Of a stretch of DNA of 64,000 nt, positions 1 to 7,887 are shown in pieces (positions within the stretch are counted from its first letter, which is position 1; each line of letters begins with the position of its first letter). The notes beneath the pieces were generated by a model. The model was not told where the DNA came from. It made no database searches and worked only from the letters and a program-made list of their open reading frames with translations. The DNA lies in assembly GCA_040219575.1 (NCBI GenBank), contig JAVJSD010000013.1, positions 124,001 through 188,000 of the forward strand, given 5' to 3'. The stretch comes from JAVJSD01 sp040219575 (GTDB taxonomy: Bacteria; Planctomycetota; Planctomycetia; Pirellulales; Pirellulaceae). The position numbers and the translations under genes are program-made.

Positions 1-329
1 AACATCCGACGGAAGCTGCCCGTGCGGCGTTCGACCCGGTGATAGGTCTTGCCCTTTTCCTCTTTCTCCTCTTTCCGCTGGCCCGTGATCCACAGGGCGC
101 CTTCCTTGAACTCGACGTTCACTTCTTCCGGTTTGAGGCCGGGCAGTTCGACCGTCACCTCAAACTCCCCTTCGGACTCGACGAGGTTAGCGCTGGGCGT
201 AAACGCCTCGGTCAGCCAGCCGCCGTCTTCGCGGCCGAAGAACCGGCTCATCAGGCCTTGCATCTCGTCCTCAAACAGCGACCACGGACGCATCATCCTC
301 CCTTCGTAGGGACGCAACGTACGGACCAT
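1..329 (-). CDS. Hsp20/alpha-crystallin family small heat-shock protein (3' end beyond window)
   Basis: ATP-independent holdase chaperone that binds unfolding proteins in the cytoplasm. Read on the minus strand from the ATG at 329-327, the 109 visible residues contain the start of the alpha-crystallin domain: an acidic PSANLVESEGEFEVTVELPG strand region, then LKPEEVNVEF and a GALWITGQRKEE strand typical of bacterial Hsp20. The N-terminal arm has the usual RPWSLFEDEMQGLMSRFF amphipathic stretch. The start is fixed by a strong ribosome site (AAGGAGGTG, about 5 bases upstream). The rest of the domain and the C-terminal IXI motif lie outside the window. No CIRCE-type operator is visible upstream. 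Family assignment is secure; the gene is truncated only by the window edge. Confidence 0.9.
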   Translation of the reverse strand, partial: MVRTLRPYEGRMMRPWSLFEDEMQGLMSRFFGREDGGWLTEAFTPSANLVESEGEFEVTVELPGLKPEEVNVEFKEGALWITGQRKEEKEEKGKTYHRVERRTGSFRRM

Positions 330-563
330 CTCACACCTCCTTCGGGCCACTTGGCCACGTATGCCTGACCGCCGCCCAATGGAGCAACCGACCACGCTCC
401 ATCGCGCAGACGGCGAATGTTTTGGTTTCTACTTATGCTACGTCGTCTGGGGGTGTTTTGTTCGCGCCGCGGGTGAGCGAATCCCCCTGCCTGAAATCTC
501 GGAAACCCCTGCGCGCTCACGGCTCCTCCTCGCCTGCGTCCTGCCGCAAACGGGGTTTTATCG

Positions 564-593
564 TTGAAACGGGGTTTGCCCATTTGGTATCAT
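564..593 (+). promoter_or_regulatory. Sigma70-type promoter for the EF-hand/P-domain gene
   Basis: TTGAAA (564-569), an 18-base spacer and TATCAT (588-593) lie 70 bases before the ATG at 664. The rest of the 330-663 spacer shows nothing recognisable. Assigned by motif and position only. Confidence 0.5.
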
Positions 594-663
594 TTGAGCG
601 TGGGTGGCTCGGGAGTTCCCTCCCTGCCGCTAACCCTCTCCCGCCTGCCTTGGATCTCGCCTC

Positions 664-2250
664 ATGCGCTGCCTCTTGCTCGCCTTGGTTTTCGCGACGT
701 TGTGGCAGGCGCCGTCGCTCTTACAGGCACAATCGCGTTTCAACGACTACCTCCGCCGTCTCGACGACAACGGCAACGGCCGGCTCGATCCCAGTGAAAT
801 GAGCGACCGCACCCGCTCGTTCCTGCAGCGGGTCGCCGAAGCCTCGGGCCTGCGGATGAACGAGTCGCACTCGATCGATCGCTGGGATCGGGCGTTTCGC
901 GAATACGACGAGCGGCGTCGCAACGGCGGTTCTTCCGGCGGTTCCTCGCAGGGCGGTGGATCACGTTCCGACGCGTCGTCGTTGGTGCCGGGCTTCGGCC
1001 CCGACGAAAACACGCCGGTCGTCCCCGGTTTCGGCGCCGACGCCGACATCCACATCGCCTACCTGCCCGAGGATCTGGACGACGCCAAGTCGCGGCTGGC
1101 GCGCGACGACCGCAACCGCGACGGCGCGATCGACGAGGCCGAGGCCCGCCGCGCCCGCTGGGGCGAACGCGATCCGTTCATCAACGACTTCAACGGCGAC
1201 CGGCGGCTGACGCTCAACGAGCTCGCGCAGCGCTACGCCCGTCGCCGTGTGGAAGAGGAGCGAGAAGACGCCGAGCGCGATGCGCGGCGGCAGGCCGAGC
1301 AGCAACAACGCGCCCGGAGCAACGACAACCGCGGGGACGACGACAACGATCGCGATCGCCGCGACGATGACCGCAACCGCCGCGACGACGGCGACGGACC
1401 GGGCCGCGGCGACCTGTACCTGGCCTCCAGCGTCATCGAACGGCACGACGTCAACCGCAATCGCTATCTCGATCGGACCGAATGGTCGCGCCTGGGCGCG
1501 AACGCGCCGCAGGCCGACTACGATCGCGACGGCCGCATCTCGCGCGATGAACTGGCGCAATGGCTCTTCAACGAGACCAAGACGGCCGCCCGTGAACTTC
1601 CCCCCGAACTTCCCGCCTGGTTCCTCGATCGCGATCTCAACGAAGACGGCCAGGTGAGCATGGCCGAGTTCGCCGATGTGTGGAGCGACGAGAAGGCCGA
1701 GGAGTTCATCCGCTACGACCGCGACGACGACGGCATCATTCGCACCGCCGAACTGCTGCAGAACGACTTCGCCGTGGGCGGCGCCTTCGCCGACAACGAG
1801 GCCCGCGTGATCCTGCCGCGGACCACGCTGCTGGCCGAGATCGAAGTCGAGGAGGACTACCTGATCGGCGATCTCGACGTGCAGCTTTCGATCACGCACA
1901 CCTACGCCGAACACCTCGACGCCTACCTGATCGGCCCCGACGGCCAGCGAATCGAACTGTTCACCGGCGTGGGGGGCAACGACGACCACTTCGACGCCAC
2001 GATTCTCGACGACGAGGCGACCGAGTCGATCGCCCGCTCCCGCCCACCCTTCCAGGGTCGCTTCCGCCCCGAATCGGCGGATCGCGAGGGCCCCAGCCTG
2101 AGCCACTTCTACGGCCACAGCGTGCAGGGACTGTGGCAACTGATGATCCGCACCAGCCGCAGCGATCGCAGCGGCATGCTGCACGGCTGGTCGCTGAAGG
2201 TCAAGCCGCGCGAACTCGCCCAACCGCTGCCGGACGCCAGTCGTCGGTAG
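664..2250 (+). CDS. Secreted EF-hand protein with C-terminal proprotein-convertase P domain
   Basis: Predicted exported calcium-binding protein of unknown substrate. A signal peptide (about residues 1-22, ending QAQ) precedes an EF-hand loop near residue 36 (DDNGNGRLDPSE). EF-hand pairs follow near 155 (DDRNRDGAIDEAE and DFNGDRRLTLNE), 265 (DVNRNRYLDRTE and DYDRDGRISRDE) and 325 (DRDLNEDGQVSMAE and DRDDDGIIRTAE). A charged Arg/Asp-rich low-complexity linker lies around 190-245. The last 150 residues match a P/Homo-B domain: a jelly-roll-like segment with HTYAEHLDAYLIGPDG and a GLWQLMIRTSR...HGWSLKV ending. P domains usually sit next to a subtilisin-like protease, but no protease domain is present here. 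It shares its EF-hand architecture with the gene at 7888. No clear ribosome site precedes the ATG. Confidence 0.85.
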   Translation: MRCLLLALVFATLWQAPSLLQAQSRFNDYLRRLDDNGNGRLDPSEMSDRTRSFLQRVAEASGLRMNESHSIDRWDRAFREYDERRRNGGSSGGSSQGGGSRSDASSLVPGFGPDENTPVVPGFGADADIHIAYLPEDLDDAKSRLARDDRNRDGAIDEAEARRARWGERDPFINDFNGDRRLTLNELAQRYARRRVEEEREDAERDARRQAEQQQRARSNDNRGDDDNDRDRRDDDRNRRDDGDGPGRGDLYLASSVIERHDVNRNRYLDRTEWSRLGANAPQADYDRDGRISRDELAQWLFNETKTAARELPPELPAWFLDRDLNEDGQVSMAEFADVWSDEKAEEFIRYDRDDDGIIRTAELLQNDFAVGGAFADNEARVILPRTTLLAEIEVEEDYLIGDLDVQLSITHTYAEHLDAYLIGPDGQRIELFTGVGGNDDHFDATILDDEATESIARSRPPFQGRFRPESADREGPSLSHFYGHSVQGLWQLMIRTSRSDRSGMLHGWSLKVKPRELAQPLPDASRR

Positions 2251-2393
2251 TCGATCTTCGTCTGGTTCCGCGGACCGCGACGGAAAGCGCCAAAGCCGTT
2301 TGCGGATTTACGCAGTTCACCGTACGCAGCCGGTCGGCCGCGGGCGAACAAGGAACATGAGGTAACGAAGAGAACGGAGGAATTGCGGCGTAG

Positions 2394-2542
2394 TTGGAAC
2401 AGGAGTTGGCAGAGAGAGCAGAGCAACCAGGGGGCCATTGTGGTGAGACCGCCCACGCAATAAGGACCAGCGTGTGATCTGGTCAGCGTACGCGCGGCAC
2501 GCGCATGTTCACCCTCAGCGCTCTCTGCGGCCTCCTGTTCAA
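2394..2542. repeat. Inverted pair of a 29-base interspersed repeat
   Basis: Bases 2394-2423 (TTGGAACAGGAG...GAGAGCAGAG) and the reverse complement of 2514-2542 (TTGAACAGGAGG...CAGAGAGCGCTGAG) are imperfect copies of one unit. A third copy lies at 48835-48863. The rest of the 2251-2679 spacer shows no gene or terminator I can support. Confidence 0.55.
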
Positions 2543-2679
2543 CTTCCCGGATCGCTGGTGAATTCGGGGGCGGTCCGGTCGACCTTCTCGTCGCGTCCTG
2601 CGACAATCCATGTGGCTCGCGCCGCGAATACGGCGCGAGTTCTCTTCCATCGGCACCTAATCCCGCAACGGTTCCCGCA

Positions 2680-3663
2680 ATGCTTTCATCGTCTCACGCT
2701 GCGCGGACATTCCGTCGGCTGGCCGCAACCGCCTGCAACCTGGCGGCCGTCATGCTCTTCGGCTCGACGACCATCTCGGGAGAGTTTCAACCGCCCGACG
2801 AGAACCGGCGCCGGGCCGCGATCGGCCCGACCTCGGCGCTGCGGCCGCAGCTGCAGCGCGCTTTCGATCCCGCCCACCACTTCCAGCCGATTCCGACGCC
2901 GCAGCCCGATGATTGGCTGGCCCATCACACCGAAACCGGCCAGACCTTTCTGCAGTTCTCCACCGCGCGCAGAAATATCCCCGATCTCAACCGCGGCAAA
3001 ATCTACCTGCAGCCGCTGGGCGAGTTCGACGACAACAGCCCTTCGCTCGACAAACTGGAGACCTTCACCGAGGCATTTTTCGGACTGCCGGCCGAGGTGC
3101 TGCCCCGGGTGCAAATCCACCGGGCGTTCGCCACGCGTGTGCATCGCGACACGGGGCGCAGACAACTGTTGACGCGCGACCTGCTCTCGTGGCTGCGCGG
3201 AAGGTTGCCGCGCGACGGCTACTTGATCCTGGGCGTGACCATGACCGATCTCTATCCGCCCGACGGCGGCGACTACGTCTTCGGTCAGGCGTCGTTCCGC
3301 GATCGCGTGGGCGTGTACAGCTTCGCCCGCTACGATCCGCGCTTCTTCGGACAGCACCCGGCAGACGACGTGGAGACGCTCGTGCTGCTGCGGAGTTGCA
3401 AAGTGCTGAGCCACGAGGCTTGCCACATGTTCAACATGCGGCATTGCATCTACTACAACTGCCTGCTCAACGGCGGCAACCACCTCGGCGAGAGCGACGC
3501 CCGGCCGTTGCACCTCTGCCCGGTCTGCCTGCGAAAGCTGCACGGCAGCGTCGGCTTCCACGTCGAGCGGCGTTACGAGCGGCTGCAGGAATTCAGCCGC
3601 GACGCCGGCTTCGACGCCGAACAGCAATGGCTGACCAACCGCCTGAACCACCTCGGGCGGTGA
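2680..3663 (+). CDS. Exported archaemetzincin-family (AMZ-like) zinc metalloprotease, paralogue 1
   Basis: Predicted zinc-dependent peptidase. The archaemetzincin signature HExxHxxGxxHCx4C...CxxC is present as H245-E246-x2-H249, H255-C256, C261 and C280-x2-C283, giving the three catalytic zinc histidines, the general base Glu and a structural Cys4 site. The stretch after it (NGGNHLGESDARPLHLCPVC) resembles animal AMZ1/AMZ2 more than the short archaeal enzymes, as far as I recall those sequences. Two deviations are visible: the usual Gly of the long motif is Asn252, and the residue expected to be Met after the structural Cys (CLM) is Leu. An N-terminal hydrophobic segment (about residues 14-33) suggests export. 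A close paralogue lies at 5011-5973. Family call secure; activity untested because of the substitutions. Confidence 0.88.
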   Translation: MLSSSHAARTFRRLAATACNLAAVMLFGSTTISGEFQPPDENRRRAAIGPTSALRPQLQRAFDPAHHFQPIPTPQPDDWLAHHTETGQTFLQFSTARRNIPDLNRGKIYLQPLGEFDDNSPSLDKLETFTEAFFGLPAEVLPRVQIHRAFATRVHRDTGRRQLLTRDLLSWLRGRLPRDGYLILGVTMTDLYPPDGGDYVFGQASFRDRVGVYSFARYDPRFFGQHPADDVETLVLLRSCKVLSHEACHMFNMRHCIYYNCLLNGGNHLGESDARPLHLCPVCLRKLHGSVGFHVERRYERLQEFSRDAGFDAEQQWLTNRLNHLGR

Positions 3664-3677
3664 AAGATTCTCTGTAG

Positions 3678-3696
3678 GGCGGCCTTCCAGGCTGCC
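3678..3696. repeat. Short intergenic hairpin (GGCGGCCT/AGGCTGCC)
   Basis: An 8-base stem with a TCC loop and one G-T pair sits 15 bases after the stop of the first archaemetzincin gene. It resembles the GGCAGGC hairpin after queC. There is no T tract, so a terminator role is uncertain. Confidence 0.4.
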
Positions 3697-3833
3697 GGTC
3701 TTCGAGAACAAGCAAGGCGCTCAATCTGCCTCGCGCAGCGCCCACCCGCCCCGCAGACGACGCCGACAGGGCGGCCCGCGCGGCTCGTTCATCGTGGCCT
3801 GCATTGTCAATGCCGACGATGTAGCGAGGAATG

Positions 3834-3943
3834 TCGTTTAACGGCAAGCCGCGCAGCGCAGGCGTCGGCGTGCGCACGACCCCGCACTAGCTGGAAACGT
3901 TGCCGCAACGATCCGCCGACGCCTTCGGCTCGCCGTTAAACGA
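3834..3943. repeat. MITE/REP-like element, copy A
   Basis: About 110 bases bounded by inverted arms: TCGTTTAACGGCAAGCCG on the left, the complement GCTCGCCGTTAAACGA on the right. The core holds CTAGCTGGAAACGTTGCCGC. Copies B and C lie at 11149-11250 and 11289-11391. The homology extends past the arms. The segment TGACATTGAAATTGCAGGC (3964-3982) recurs inverted at 11101-11136, and the flank CAATGCCGACGATGTAGCGAG recurs beside copy C. No open reading frame for a transposase is inside. Confidence 0.7.
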
Positions 3944-4194
3944 GTCGATCTCAATGGATGTTTGACATTGAAATTGCAGGCTTCAATAAACCAGCCTGCT
4001 CAGAAACTGACCAGAAGATATTTCGACTTCTCCGCGTTGGCGGGCCTGTCCGGCGTCCATGAAGACGCCACGAAGCGATTGGCGGCGAGGATGGCACGTT
4101 CCCGTTCGTGCGAGTAGAATTCGGCGGTTGATCAAGCGGCCTCGTTTGCGCTCGACCGTTCTCGCACCTTATCCTCCCATCGCAGAGCCGAATC

Positions 4195-4740
4195 ATGAGC
4201 AGCGCCCCTGGATACCCGGGTCCCCCGCACCCCCCTCCGCCGCAATCGACGGCGAAGCCCGTCCTGCTGATTCTGCTGGTGGTCTTCGGCAGCATGGCCC
4301 TGGTGGGGGTGGTCTGCGTCGGCGGACTGGCGTTGATGCTGATGCCGGCCATCTCCGCCGCCCGCGAGGCCGCTAACCGGGCGATGCATAAAAACGAACT
4401 GCGGCAGTTGGGCGTCGCCTACCAGATTTGTTGGGACCAGAGCGCCAACGGCGTTGGGCCGCAATCGTGGGAGGAAATCGACGAGGTCGGCTTTCTGGAT
4501 CCGGAAGCGATCGACCATTTGAAGGAACGCAAGATTCGCGTGGTCTGGGGGCTGAATCAAGACGCCGTTTACCGCAGCCAAATGCCGAGCGGCCAAATCC
4601 TGCTCGCCTATCCCGACGATCCTTCCCTGGCGGGCGAATATCGGGTTCCCGTGTTGATGACCGACGGCTCCGTCGACGAGATCCCCTACGACGAAATCGC
4701 CCGCCGCCTCAAAGCCTGGCAAGCCGAACAGGGCCCCTAG
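4195..4740 (+). CDS. Small single-pass membrane protein with a DUF1559/pseudopilin-like N-terminus
   Basis: A 181-residue protein of unknown function. A proline-rich cytoplasmic head (PGPPHPPPPQ, residues 7-16) is followed by a strongly hydrophobic helix at about 23-52. The sequence AISAAREAANRAMHKNELRQ comes next. That segment resembles the AAREAARR...NNLKQLG helix of planctomycete DUF1559 pseudopilin-like proteins, but no type-IV prepilin cleavage site precedes it and the long beta-rich DUF1559 domain is missing. The remaining 110 residues look like a small alpha/beta domain ending VLMTDGSVDEIPYDE, as in short DUF1559-type relatives. It lies between the two archaemetzincin paralogues on the same strand, which may suggest a linked role (inference). 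A TAGAAT box at 4115-4120 could be its -10 element. Confidence 0.65.
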   Translation: MSSAPGYPGPPHPPPPQSTAKPVLLILLVVFGSMALVGVVCVGGLALMLMPAISAAREAANRAMHKNELRQLGVAYQICWDQSANGVGPQSWEEIDEVGFLDPEAIDHLKERKIRVVWGLNQDAVYRSQMPSGQILLAYPDDPSLAGEYRVPVLMTDGSVDEIPYDEIARRLKAWQAEQGP

Positions 4741-4765
4741 TGCATTGTGACGGCTTGATCTTCGA

Positions 4766-4838
4766 GTAGCTGAACTCGTGAGAGTTCAGCAGTTCGTGAC
4801 GACGTCGGAGCTTCCAGAAGTCTCACGACTTCTGCTAC
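4766..4838. repeat. REP-type palindrome (GTAGCTGAACTCGTGAGAG family)
   Basis: Two nested dyads, GAACTC-GTGA-GAGTTC and AGAAGTC-TCAC-GACTTCT, are framed by GTAGC and GCTAC. This is one of seven related intergenic sites in the window. Confidence 0.65.
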
Positions 4839-5010
4839 CCCCATTCTTCGTTGTCACGCGGCTCGAGCCGACAGTTTGCGTTCCCATCGAATCACGACCC
4901 AAGGAAGCAAGTCTCGCTCCCAATTCCGCCGGGTATGCGGCGCACTTCGGGCGGCGTTCGCGCGTTAGGATAGAGGCGACGCCAGACGCCTTTCGCAAGA
5001 GGGGGAATCG

Positions 5011-5973
5011 ATGCCAAGACCGACGCCCGGGTGCGGGCGGATTCTATTGGGAGTGTTCTTCGCCGCTTGTCTTTCACGGCCTGCGATGTCGCAAGCGTTT
5101 CATCCACCCAACGAAAAGCAGCGCCGGACGGCGATCGGGCCGACGTCGTCGCTCGCGCCGCAGTTGCGGCGCGCTTTGGATCCGGGCGACGATTTCGAGC
5201 CGATCCCGGCGCCGCGGGCGTCGGACTGGCTGGCCAATCACGAAGAGCCGGGGCAGACCTTCCTGCAGTTTGCGGCCAGTCGGCGTAATGTTCCCGATCG
5301 CACCCGAAATAAGATCTACTTGCTCCCCCTGGGTGCGTTTGAAGAGGGAAGCCCGTCGCTCGACAAACTTCGCGCGTTCGCCGAGGCGTTCTTCGGCCTG
5401 CCGGCCGAGGTGCTGCCCACGGCGGAGATCGACCGCACGTTCACCACGCGCGTGCATCCCGAAACACGGCGGCGGCAATTGCTGACGCGCGACGTGTTGG
5501 CCTGGCTGCGGGGAAAACTGCCGCGCGACGGCTTTCTGATCCTGGGGGTGACGATGACCGATCTCTATCCGGCCGACGACTGGAACTATGTGTTCGGTCA
5601 GGCGTCGCTCCGCGACCGCGTGGGCGTGTACAGCTTCGCCCGTTACGATCCGCGGTTCTTCGGCGAAGAGGCGGGCGACGACGTGCAAAGCCTGATGCTG
5701 CTGCGCAGCTGCAAGGTGCTGGGGCATGAGTCGTGCCACATGTTCAGCATGCCGCACTGCATCTACTTCACCTGTCTGCTCAACGGCAGCAACCACCTCG
5801 AAGAGGCCGACGCTCGACCGTTGCACCTCTGCCCGGTCTGTCTGCGGAAACTGCAGCACAGCGTCGGTTTCGATGTCGAACGCCGCTATGAGCGGCTTCG
5901 CGATTTCAGCCGCGAGGCGGGTTTCAAGGAGCAGCAGCAGTGGCTGGAGAATCGGCTTCGACAGCTGCGATAA
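5011..5973 (+). CDS. Exported archaemetzincin-family (AMZ-like) zinc metalloprotease, paralogue 2
   Basis: Very similar to the protein at 2680-3663 along its whole length (shared QPPDE/HPPNE-type start of the mature part, TFLQF, GVTMTDLYP, RVGVYSFARYDPRFF). It carries the same zinc signature, HESCHMFSMPHC...CLLNG, and the CPVCLRKL Cys pair. The post-motif region NGSNHLEEADARPLHLCPVC is almost the animal AMZ2 sequence as I remember it. As in its partner, the motif glycine is replaced (Ser here) and CLM is CLL. The N-terminus (ILLGVFFAACLSRPAMSQA, about residues 10-28) is a plausible signal peptide. The gene is preceded by a weak GATAGA box at 4969. The pair most simply arose by local duplication. 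Confidence 0.88.
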   Translation: MPRPTPGCGRILLGVFFAACLSRPAMSQAFHPPNEKQRRTAIGPTSSLAPQLRRALDPGDDFEPIPAPRASDWLANHEEPGQTFLQFAASRRNVPDRTRNKIYLLPLGAFEEGSPSLDKLRAFAEAFFGLPAEVLPTAEIDRTFTTRVHPETRRRQLLTRDVLAWLRGKLPRDGFLILGVTMTDLYPADDWNYVFGQASLRDRVGVYSFARYDPRFFGEEAGDDVQSLMLLRSCKVLGHESCHMFSMPHCIYFTCLLNGSNHLEEADARPLHLCPVCLRKLQHSVGFDVERRYERLRDFSREAGFKEQQQWLENRLRQLR

Positions 5974-6100
5974 GCGCCTGCGCGTGGCTAACCAGGGGGG
6001 ATTGCGTCTTCATGGTATATTAACGCTTTCTTTATATTTCCCCCGCAGTCGACTCGCATAATGACGGGCCGGTCGCGACGACCCCAGGAACACCGCCTCC

Positions 6101-6772
6101 ATGAGCAAGCACTTTCAGCGCGACATCGACCATCTCCATCGCGAGATCCTCTCCATGTCGGCCATCGTCGAGGAGATGATCGACAAGGCCACCCAGGCCC
6201 TGCGAGGGGAGCGGGGTGATCTGGCGGCCGAGGTCGCCGAGGCCGACAAAATCGTCGATCGACGGGAAGTGCGGATCGAGGAGGAGTGCCTGAAGATGCT
6301 GGCGCTGCACCAGCCGGTGGCGATCGACCTGCGGCGGATCGCCACCGTGCTGAAGGTCAACAACGACCTCGAGCGGATCGCCGACTTGGCCGTGAACATC
6401 GCCGAGCGGGCGCACTCGATCGATCAGTTCCACGACTTTCCGATTCCCGAGAAGATGGATCGGATGGTGGCTCTGGCCACGCAGATGGTTCGGTCGGCGC
6501 TCGACGCGTTCGTGAATCTCGACGCCCACAACGCGCGGCGTCTCCTGTTGCTCGACGATGAAGTCGATCAGCTCAACTTCGAAATCATCAACGAACTGCA
6601 AGTCCTCATGCAATCGTCGGCCGAATTGGTGCCGCCGGCGCTGCATTGTTTTTCCGCGTCGCGGCACATCGAGCGGATCGCCGATCACGCCACCAACATC
6701 GCCGAAGACGTGATTTACCTGGTCGAGGGAGACATCGTGCGGCACAAGCACAATGTGGCGCCGGTCTCCTGA
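6101..6772 (+). CDS. phoU: PhoU phosphate-signalling regulator
   Basis: PhoU links phosphate transport by Pst to the PhoR/PhoB two-component system, normally restraining PHO regulon expression. The 223 residues form the expected two three-helix bundles. Each half has the family metal-binding type motif: the first reads DLRRIATVLKVNNDLERIADLAVNIAE when continued (about 84-110), the second HIERIADHATNIAED (about 189-203). The length is standard. It lies 35 bases before a PhoB-type regulator on the same strand, as in many genomes, but no pst transporter or PhoR kinase is visible in this window. AGGAA about 10 bases upstream is a modest ribosome site. Confidence 0.95.
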   Translation: MSKHFQRDIDHLHREILSMSAIVEEMIDKATQALRGERGDLAAEVAEADKIVDRREVRIEEECLKMLALHQPVAIDLRRIATVLKVNNDLERIADLAVNIAERAHSIDQFHDFPIPEKMDRMVALATQMVRSALDAFVNLDAHNARRLLLLDDEVDQLNFEIINELQVLMQSSAELVPPALHCFSASRHIERIADHATNIAEDVIYLVEGDIVRHKHNVAPVS

Positions 6773-6807
6773 ATTTCGTTTCCAAGCGATTCAACCCCGC
6801 AAGAGTC

Positions 6808-7518
6808 ATGGCGCAACCGAAAGTTCTGATTGTTGAAGACGACCGTTCGCTGGCGGAAGTCATCGCCTACAACCTCAAGCAAGCTGGCTACGAAATCTTC
6901 CTTTCGTACGACGGACAGGACGGGCTGACGCAGGCCCGCCTCCGCACGCCCGACATCGTCGTGCTCGATTTGATGCTGCCGGTGATCGACGGTCTGGAAG
7001 TCTGCCGCCGCCTGCGGAGCGACCCGGCCACCCGCGAACTGCTGATCGTGATGCTGACCGCCAAGAGCGAGGAGTCGGACGAACTGATCGGTTTCTCGGT
7101 CGGCGCCGACGACTACGTCAGCAAGCCGTTCAGCGTCAAGGTGCTGTTGGAACGCCTCAAGGCCCTCCGCCGCCGAAGGGGGCTTCCCACCGGAGGCGAC
7201 GAAGTGACGAGTTGCCTGGGCGTGATGGTCGATCGGGTGCGGCATCGGGCCACGGTCGACGGCAAGCCCTTTCAGCTCACCCGCAGCGAATTCCGCCTGC
7301 TGGACACGTTGATCCGCCAGCCGGGCCGCGTTTTTCAGCGGTCGGAGTTGATCGACGCCGCCCTGGGGGAGGACACGATGGTCATGGAGCGCACCATCGA
7401 CGTGCACATCCGGGCCCTGCGGCGGAAGCTTGGCGAAAACGCCGATCTGATCGAAACGGTCCGCGGCGTCGGCTACCGCTTCCGCGATCCGGAAGCCGTG
7501 GTGGAAGACGTCACCTGA
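6808..7518 (+). CDS. phoB: OmpR/PhoB-family response regulator
   Basis: A two-domain transcription factor of 236 residues. The receiver domain has the acidic pocket E10-D11-D12, the phosphoacceptor D54 (VVLDLMLP), T84 and K106 (SKPF). The C-terminal winged-helix DNA-binding domain covers about 135-228, with LTRSEFRLLDTLIRQPGRVF and VDVHIRALRRKLG-like recognition segments (here IDVHIRALRRKLG) and the final VRGVGYRF. The ATG at 6808 gives the standard N-terminus (MAQPKVLIVEDD); reading further upstream would overlap phoU in another frame. Its position directly after phoU supports a role in phosphate regulation, so the PhoB name rests partly on context. The cognate histidine kinase is not next to it. 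A rho-independent terminator follows at 7684. Confidence 0.9.
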   Translation: MAQPKVLIVEDDRSLAEVIAYNLKQAGYEIFLSYDGQDGLTQARLRTPDIVVLDLMLPVIDGLEVCRRLRSDPATRELLIVMLTAKSEESDELIGFSVGADDYVSKPFSVKVLLERLKALRRRRGLPTGGDEVTSCLGVMVDRVRHRATVDGKPFQLTRSEFRLLDTLIRQPGRVFQRSELIDAALGEDTMVMERTIDVHIRALRRKLGENADLIETVRGVGYRFRDPEAVVEDVT

Positions 7519-7648
7519 TCGGGTGTTCAGTTTGGCGATCAAGAGGGGCGTCTGTCGCCGTTTCCAATCGAATCGGCGTCTTTGTTCGGCATTGCGTTGG
7601 TTCAATTGTCGCCGCGCACCGCAACCTGGGCCCGTTTGCGGTGTTTCA

Positions 7649-7667
7649 TGACCGTCCCTGACGGTCA
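7649..7667. other. Perfect hairpin TGACCGTC-CCT-GACGGTCA
   Basis: An 8-base perfect stem with a 3-base loop lies 35 bases before the main terminator. It may help transcription termination after the PhoB-type gene, or be a binding site. Function not known. Confidence 0.4.
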
Positions 7668-7683
7668 GGGATATCTACGCAGG

Positions 7684-7716
7684 GCCGTCGGGTGAACTCC
7701 GCCCGACGGCTTTTTT
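7684..7716 (+). terminator. Rho-independent terminator after phoU-phoB
   Basis: GCCGTCGGG (7684-7692) pairs with CCCGACGGC (7702-7710) and is followed at once by six T residues. It ends the phoU operon about 170 bases past the stop. Confidence 0.9.
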
Positions 7717-7729
7717 CGATGCCCACCTT

Positions 7730-7774
7730 GGGGCGGGAAACCATGGGGCGGGAAACCATGGGTCGGGAAATCCG
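7730..7774. repeat. Three tandem 15-base units (GGGGCGGGAAACCAT)
   Basis: Units start at 7730, 7745 and 7760; the third has three changes. They lie between the phoB terminator and the next promoter. Could be a microrepeat or a spaced binding array. Confidence 0.6.
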
Positions 7775-7805
7775 GATGCTTGCCGACGCCGATCGCCGAA
7801 GAGGT

Positions 7806-7835
7806 TTGTAGGCCGGCGTTTTGTTCGGTTAGAAT
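7806..7835 (+). promoter_or_regulatory. Sigma70-type promoter for the 7888 gene
   Basis: TTGTAG (7806-7811), 18-base spacer, TAGAAT (7830-7835), 53 bases before the chosen ATG. Confidence 0.5.
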
Positions 7836-7887
7836 AGGCACTTCCTCCTCTCGTTTGTTCGCTCGAATTCCCACTTTGGGAGAGATA

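Noticed and set aside
961..2223. 420-residue minus-strand open frame opposite the EF-hand/P-domain gene
   Set aside because: Composition is a mirror of the plus-strand gene (Val/Ala/Gly-rich, no domain); GC-rich coding DNA commonly leaves the antisense frame open.
4098..4120. Sigma54 promoter before the 4195 gene
   Set aside because: TGGCAC is present but the second half TTGC is missing at the required spacing.
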